64,000 bases of DNA from Salinisphaera shabanensis E1L3A (GTDB lineage Bacteria; Pseudomonadota; Gammaproteobacteria; Nevskiales; Salinisphaeraceae), in the NCBI RefSeq assembly GCF_000215955.2, contig NZ_AFNV02000014.1, forward strand, positions 45,079 through 109,078, read 5' to 3'. Both the position numbers and the translations under genes were made by a program. The stretch's first letter is position 1, and each line of letters begins with the position of its first letter. Shown here piece after piece: positions 59,170-64,000 of this stretch. The notes beneath the pieces are model-generated. The model made no database searches. It saw only the letters and a program-made list of their open reading frames with translations, and was not told the DNA's origin.

Positions 59170-62014
59170 AGTCGATCCTTACAGGTCCCGACGTACTGCC
59201 TGTGTAGCGCAGCGTTACCGTATTGCCCCCGCCTCGACGCGAAGCGCCGTTTGCCGAGACACGACAACCGGCCGTACCGGCCAGTTCGATCTCAAGCGGC
59301 ACGTGCTCGGCCGCCATTTCCAGCGTTACGTCGCCGCCGGAGTGACGCCACTGCGTGATGCGGCCGTTCGAACGGTGCACGTAAGGTACGGAAGGGGCGC
59401 CACTGGCGAGGTTCAGCTTGACCCTCGGTTCGCCCGACAACGCCACGTAACGTCCTTGCGTCAGGTCGCGCACGCCAACTACGCCACGTGAGGTGCGCAC
59501 ATCCGGCCAGCCGAGTCGTTCGGGCAAGCGCACCGTGCGCATCTGAGTCGCACCGGTGATCTGCCAGCCGCCATCAAGCGTGCGCGCGACGCCTACGTCA
59601 TACCAGTTACGCGCGATGCGGCTATAGGTGCTCGCATACACCGGCACGGTCTGTTGCGACAGCGCATAGCTGAACACCTGATTGAGCGCCTTCAGAGACG
59701 CCGGGTAGGTCGCTGAATAGAAATGAAAATATATATCGATCGGTTTAAGGCGGCGCGGTTCGTTCGTGATCTTATAACTTTCAATCACACGCCGATAACC
59801 CCAAAGCGGGCCGGTCATGTTGTTGGTGTACACGTTTTCGTTGGTCTGAGGCGAATACACCTGAATATGATCACCGAGCGGACGCAGCATGGGCATGACG
59901 TCGGTCAACGTCGGGTTGTCCGACATGACGTGGGTATCGGCCCCATTGATATTGGCGATGCCAATGCGCTCCGCAATAGCCAGCGCCTTCTCCGGCGGCA
60001 AGGCATTACCGCTCCACAGCACTGCCTTGACTTTCTTCCCCGGCGGCGCCAAGTGATCGTTGATATAGCGGGTCGAGCCGGCTATTTCGCGTTCCAGATC
60101 AAAGCGATAATTCTTGAGCGGCAGGTTGTACGCATAGCCGGCGGCCGTGCGCCCTGCACCGGTTAGCTCACCCTCCGTCAAACCAAGCCACTCAAACGGA
60201 TGGCTATATGTATGGGTACCAATCTCGACCCACGGTAGCTTGAAGATTTCGCGCGCAATGGGCTCGACCTGATCGGTCAGTTCCGGGTATAGGCCATCCG
60301 GACCGATCTCACCCGTTATTACCGAAACTGTGGTCGGAACGCGATACTTCTTGAGAATACGGTCGAGCAACAATTGCGCATTGAACGGGCTGCCCGGCGC
60401 ACTGGCGCGGCTATTAAAGGCATCGCCGTCGACTTCGGTCATCCAGTAGCGCGAGCCGTTCTCGGTGGTCGCGTCAGCCACCGGCATATCCGGCAGCGCG
60501 AGCGCGGTCTTGATGAACTTGAAGGGATCGAGAATCCAACGGGATTGATCGGCCAACCCCTGCTGGATGGCCCAAGGCGAAAGCGCCACGCCACCCCAGT
60601 CGCCGGTCGCAACCGGAACGAACTCGGCGCCGTTACCGTCGCGAACCTTCAGGTGAACGTTGACCTTGTCGTCAACCACCGAGTAGCCCGATCCGCTCAT
60701 AGCCGGCTTTTCCGGCATGCCTTCAAACCCTAGAAAATCGTCGTGATCGACCACCGCCAGGCCTTGATCCGTAATCGAGGGCACCGCCTGCAGACCCATC
60801 AACTCAGACAGTTCCCCGGTCACCGGTATACCCGGATCCCCAAGCAACGCGACCGGCACGCCGTCACGCATCTGTTTGAGCAACCAATCACGATAGTTCG
60901 CTTGGGCTCCTACGCCAGTCAAAAACCAGCTCACCACCCCGGCGTAGCGGCCACGAAGCGTGTCGTCAGGCAAGGCCCCGTCTACGTCCTTATATACCGC
61001 GCCGTAACCTAGGTATTCCAGCGGCATCGCGATATTGAGATGTGCGCTCGAATAAGCCAGTTCGCCGTAATCGCTTTCCGAGGCGTCGTACAGCACAAGC
61101 ACCTTGCGAGGCATCGGCTCGATCGAGCCCACGCCCACCTGATTGAGTGCGCCGTTACTCACCCACGGCACGATGCCGTCGTCCGCGATTCGACGAGCCG
61201 TAGCGCGCGCCGTGTCGCGATCGGCCGGATCGACATAGTCGATTGCGATGGCCGGCAAACCGTAGTCGTTGCGCACTTCGCGCAAGCGATCGAGCACGTA
61301 CTGCGTATCTTCGGGCTTGACGTCCCGATAACTCTGCGTGCGCACGTCCCACGACTTATATAAGGACTCGGCGGCCACGCCGACGATATCGCTGCGCACC
61401 TGGTCGAGGATCTCGAAACCGCGGTTGAGCAGCAGCTTGACGCCGGGAAACTCGGTGCGGATACGCTTGATCAGCGCGACCAGCGCCTGCTGTTGCGCCT
61501 TGACCGACTCGTCGTCGGTCGCAAACAGGCGATAGCTGTCGAGCGTGTCGAGGAACACCGCGCGATAGCCTTCGCTCCATAGCGGGCGAATGCGCTTATT
61601 AATGATGTAATCGCCCCACTCCTTGCGAGTGAGATCGGCGGCCTGGCTATTCCAGCCCTCGTTGCGCGCTTTGAAGGCTTCGTTCGGCAGCGTCTCACCA
61701 GCCCGCCAGTGCTCGGCTTCGCCAAGGCTCACATACGCAAACGCCTGGGTGCCGTACTGCTCCAACGCGTCGAGCTGCCCCTCGCCCATGTGCTCGGACT
61801 CGACCACAGCCCAATCGAACTGATCGAGCATGGCCACCGGCACATCATTGCCGTAATAGATCGCCACGCTTGGCTGATTATCGACATCCGCATTCGCATT
61901 CACGGAAAAAACCGCCAAAAACGCGGCCAGCAAAGCCACGCCGGTGCACCGCCATACCCGGGCGCGGTTCGTTGCGACACACGTTTCGTCGAACAACAGG
62001 CGAAAAGTGCTCAC
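59162..62014 (-). CDS. pelA: Pel deacetylase/hydrolase PelA
   Basis: PelA is a periplasmic two-function enzyme. The 950-residue precursor has an N-terminal membrane or signal segment (about 23-43), a glycoside-hydrolase domain (about 45-300; GH114/GH166-like, with VAIYYGNDVP and FLDTLDSY), a Rossmann-like middle domain, and a polysaccharide deacetylase domain with the metal-binding histidines in IGTHTYSHPFEW. It starts with GTG, with GAAGGAG 7 nt upstream, and that GTG overlaps the stop of an unknown upstream gene. First gene of pelABCDEFG. Confidence 0.95.
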   Translation of the reverse strand: MSTFRLLFDETCVATNRARVWRCTGVALLAAFLAVFSVNANADVDNQPSVAIYYGNDVPVAMLDQFDWAVVESEHMGEGQLDALEQYGTQAFAYVSLGEAEHWRAGETLPNEAFKARNEGWNSQAADLTRKEWGDYIINKRIRPLWSEGYRAVFLDTLDSYRLFATDDESVKAQQQALVALIKRIRTEFPGVKLLLNRGFEILDQVRSDIVGVAAESLYKSWDVRTQSYRDVKPEDTQYVLDRLREVRNDYGLPAIAIDYVDPADRDTARATARRIADDGIVPWVSNGALNQVGVGSIEPMPRKVLVLYDASESDYGELAYSSAHLNIAMPLEYLGYGAVYKDVDGALPDDTLRGRYAGVVSWFLTGVGAQANYRDWLLKQMRDGVPVALLGDPGIPVTGELSELMGLQAVPSITDQGLAVVDHDDFLGFEGMPEKPAMSGSGYSVVDDKVNVHLKVRDGNGAEFVPVATGDWGGVALSPWAIQQGLADQSRWILDPFKFIKTALALPDMPVADATTENGSRYWMTEVDGDAFNSRASAPGSPFNAQLLLDRILKKYRVPTTVSVITGEIGPDGLYPELTDQVEPIAREIFKLPWVEIGTHTYSHPFEWLGLTEGELTGAGRTAAGYAYNLPLKNYRFDLEREIAGSTRYINDHLAPPGKKVKAVLWSGNALPPEKALAIAERIGIANINGADTHVMSDNPTLTDVMPMLRPLGDHIQVYSPQTNENVYTNNMTGPLWGYRRVIESYKITNEPRRLKPIDIYFHFYSATYPASLKALNQVFSYALSQQTVPVYASTYSRIARNWYDVGVARTLDGGWQITGATQMRTVRLPERLGWPDVRTSRGVVGVRDLTQGRYVALSGEPRVKLNLASGAPSVPYVHRSNGRITQWRHSGGDVTLEMAAEHVPLEIELAGTAGCRVSANGASRRGGGNTVTLRYTGSTSGPVRIDCG

Positions 62015-62406
62015 GCACGAACTCCTTCACAAAAACTCTTGCCAACACAACGTCGGCCAACGAAAGCGCTCAACCCCGGTTCAACAACCGGCAAGCCGCG
62101 CGCAGCGAAGGCTGACAACGGCATCGCAAACTTACCCGTGCGCCTCGGATAAGAATCCGTATCAGCGCATGCCGCAGTTGCGGGGGCATAGACTTCGACT
62201 TGAGAAAACGGCCGCACGTAATCGACCTTATCGCGCTCAAGCGTAGCAACGACGCGCAACACCAAGGAACTTCGAAACAGCCGACGAACCGCGGCAGCGC
62301 GCTTCAATATCCCGGAACTGCGAGCAAGCGATGCCAAAACGGCACCGGGCCGAATAGCCTCGACACCATCATCCACCACAAGCTCGGCGCCATAGTTACG
62401 CGCCAT
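62011..62406 (-). CDS. unknown 131-residue protein translationally coupled to pelA
   Basis: I do not recognise this protein. It is basic, lacks a clear signal peptide, and contains MARNYGAELVVDDGVEAI, an Arg-rich helix (RSSGILKRAAAVRRLFRSSL) and VRPFSQVEVYAP. A strong AAGGGAG ribosome binding site lies 4-5 nt before the ATG, and the TGA overlaps the pelA GTG (GTGA). The codons end in T or A more often than in the pel genes, so it may be recently acquired. It could also be a leader reading frame that serves mainly to couple translation. The 223 bp upstream of it, to the transferase gene, should contain the pel promoter; I see no clear -35/-10 pair there. Confidence 0.6.
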   Translation of the reverse strand: MARNYGAELVVDDGVEAIRPGAVLASLARSSGILKRAAAVRRLFRSSLVLRVVATLERDKVDYVRPFSQVEVYAPATAACADTDSYPRRTGKFAMPLSAFAARGLPVVEPGLSAFVGRRCVGKSFCEGVRA

Positions 62407-62629
62407 CGTTGCTCCCTTAAAACGTCCCCCGGGGCAGCCGGTTACCAGCGATACCCAACGCACAATAATCTAGCACGAAAAGCGGCAGGCAACCGAAAAT
62501 TCGCGACTCCGAAAAGAAATTATTTAGGATGCCCCGACAAGATCCGCCAGCGCAGAACCGAGCCGGGTGTTTTTCGGCCCAAGGCGACCGAGGCAAAGAG
62601 GCAGGCTCGACTGCGGCACCGGGGCCAGG

Positions 62630-63691
62630 CTAGGTCGCTGCCGCCTGTCTGACCATTCGCTGGCGCACCCGCCCCCACAGCAGATTGGCTATTACACAGT
62701 AAGCGGCGAACACGCCCAGGAATGCGACGCACCGGGCAGACTCGCTGACCCCAAGACTTTCGGTTACGAGCCCAGTGGCCATGAACGCGCCGGCAACCGC
62801 AAGCCACGCATACAACGCCCAACCCGGCGTCAGGCCGAGTCGCTGCAACAGATGATGGAAATGGTAACTGTCCGCAGCTAGCGGGCTCTTGCCACGCACC
62901 ATCCGCGAAACCATCAGATAGACCGTGTCGGCCAGCGGCAGACCAAACAGCCACACGGCGGTAATCGGCTCAATGACCGCCTGCGGACCTTGCGCTGCCT
63001 GGATTGCGAACCAGGTCAGAATAAATCCCAGCACCAGCGACCCGGCATCGCCCAGGAAGATGCGGGCATGTTTTTGCCACGGCATACGCAAATTGAACGC
63101 CAGAAAGCCGAGAAGACTGCCAAGCGTCACGCACAGCAGCACGACATTTACCGCGCTCGTCCCAGCGGCCAGCGCCAGTATCGTGCCGACAATCATGACG
63201 GAGAACCCGCCGGCCAGCCCATCCATGCCGTCGACCATATTGACGGCATTGATCACGCCCACCGCCGCAAAGATGGTGAACCATATGGCATGGCCACCGA
63301 GCTCGAAATCCGCCGCGCCGAATATTGCGCCAAGATTCTGTAGATATATTTCGCCCAAAAAGCACATACCCGCACCAACGGCGAGTGTCTGCATGGCTAG
63401 ACGCACCGGGGCCGGCACATGCTTTCGGTCATCAAGCGCGCCCAGCACGAGCAACACGGTAATTCCAAACGCGAAACCTGCGAACTGGCGCGACGGCACC
63501 GCCCCCATGCCGAGCAGCACGACCGTGGATGCAATAGCGACACCGCCGCAAAGCGGCGTAGCAAGGGAATGCCCTTTACGGCCGCCCGGGTGGTCAACGT
63601 GGCCAATCTTGTGGCACAACGGCCGCAATATGAGAATCGCGACAGCGCTCAAGACGAATGCAACCAGACCGAGTACCAGATTAAATATCAC
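62630..63691 (-). CDS. WecA/MraY-type undecaprenyl-phosphate glycosyl-1-phosphate transferase
   Basis: The 353-residue product has about 10-11 membrane segments and the polyprenyl-phosphate N-acetylhexosamine-1-phosphate transferase motifs: LGALDDRK (catalytic Asp pair), NAVNMVDGMDGLAGG, ARIFLGDAGS and the histidine-rich HFHHLLQRLG loop. These fit WecA-like enzymes that start lipid-linked O-antigen or enterobacterial-type polysaccharides. Pel does not need such a lipid carrier step, so this gene probably belongs to another surface glycan. It begins with GTG. Confidence 0.92.
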   Translation of the reverse strand: MIFNLVLGLVAFVLSAVAILILRPLCHKIGHVDHPGGRKGHSLATPLCGGVAIASTVVLLGMGAVPSRQFAGFAFGITVLLVLGALDDRKHVPAPVRLAMQTLAVGAGMCFLGEIYLQNLGAIFGAADFELGGHAIWFTIFAAVGVINAVNMVDGMDGLAGGFSVMIVGTILALAAGTSAVNVVLLCVTLGSLLGFLAFNLRMPWQKHARIFLGDAGSLVLGFILTWFAIQAAQGPQAVIEPITAVWLFGLPLADTVYLMVSRMVRGKSPLAADSYHFHHLLQRLGLTPGWALYAWLAVAGAFMATGLVTESLGVSESARCVAFLGVFAAYCVIANLLWGRVRQRMVRQAAAT

Positions 63692-64000
63692 TTGATAATC
63701 GCCGTTCGGCCCTCGGTATAAACCAGTCTGCTACGTATCGCGGGCTACATTATAACGATGATTATGACAATTGCTTGAACCGCACCTGAACGCGAAGCCA
63801 GCAGCTGACCCGAAAGCCTCGGCACAGCCCGTTCAATCTGCGCCCTATGCCGCCCTGCTCTCAGGCTGCGAACGATCAAACGAAGCGCGCAAAGGCAATA
63901 GCCGCTTAGTCAAACAGCAGGCGTCGCGGCGCGATTTCATATGGAAACCAAGGCGAACCGGCACCAACACCGTAGGTGGATGAGATGGATCCGCTCCTCC
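63692..64000. other. non-coding stretch at the window edge
   Basis: Apart from the -10 box noted above I see no convincing gene on either strand. Frames here are short, lack ribosome binding sites and have no recognisable protein similarity. Confidence 0.5.
63749..63754 (-). promoter_or_regulatory. perfect -10 box upstream of the WecA-type gene
   Basis: On the minus strand TATAAT lies about 58 bp before the GTG start. No good -35 box is found at normal spacing. Confidence 0.4.

Noticed and set aside
57478..59358. 626-codon open frame antisense to pelB
   Set aside because: Opposite the TPR region of pelB; no family match and no initiation signal.
63771..63983. 70-codon frame at the window edge
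   Set aside because: Begins with TTG, lacks a ribosome binding site and resembles no family.

Overview
The window looks like chromosomal DNA of a GC-rich gammaproteobacterium. Evidence for this: elongation factor P with both lysylation enzymes (EpmA and EpmB), prmB next to aroC, a CysB-type regulator, FtsK next to LolA and RarA, Aat near InfA, and FimX- and CrbS-type signalling proteins. The gene content and protein style resemble Salinisphaera-like marine or halotolerant bacteria, but that genus-level placement is inference. No tRNA, rRNA or CRISPR array was seen.

Layout. Positions 1-13 kb: leucine biosynthesis (a methyltransferase and leuC, with a divergent LysR regulator), a TPR protein with two C-terminal NTF2-like domains, prmB-aroC, psd, the EF-P module (efp-epmA, divergent epmB), a FimX-like degenerate GGDEF-EAL protein and htpX. 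13-18 kb: parE-parC and xseB. 18-24 kb: a tight operon of a 1212-residue hybrid histidine kinase, CheR, CheB and a response-regulator diguanylate cyclase. 24-31 kb: a secreted nuclease, a Bax-inhibitor-type membrane protein, a sulfur group (cysG, a TauE/SafE permease, cysB) and serS. 31-36 kb: an SSF-fused sensor kinase and a LuxR-type regulator that look like the CrbS/CrbR acetate-switch pair, then a haloacid-dehalogenase-type enzyme. 36-44 kb: ftsK-lolA-vanZ-like-rarA on the minus strand, then a hypothetical gene, a FemAB-like gene, aat and infA on the plus strand.

44-49.6 kb is the accessory hot spot. It holds three type IV pilin genes in a row, two REP-associated tyrosine transposase (RAYT) elements (one dead, one intact with perfect 20-bp inverted ends), an IS481-type element with a frameshifted transposase, and an IS3-type fragment. 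The second and third pilins lie in a 520-bp direct repeat that includes the left end of the IS481 element, so pilin and IS end were duplicated together. Only the first pilin has a clear sigma-54 promoter.

49.6-62.4 kb is a complete pelABCDEFG exopolysaccharide operon on the minus strand. It is preceded by an unrecognised 131-codon gene with a strong ribosome binding site whose stop overlaps the pelA start. A WecA/MraY-type glycosyl phosphate transferase follows upstream.

A common thread is surface attachment controlled by cyclic di-GMP: one intact diguanylate cyclase, one FimX-like degenerate receptor, a PelD with an intact RxxD inhibitory-site motif, three pilins and the whole Pel machine lie within 52 kb. 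The links between them are inference. The most unusual candidates are the unknown pelA-coupled gene, the kinase-CheR-CheB-cyclase operon, and the pilin array with its embedded RAYT elements.
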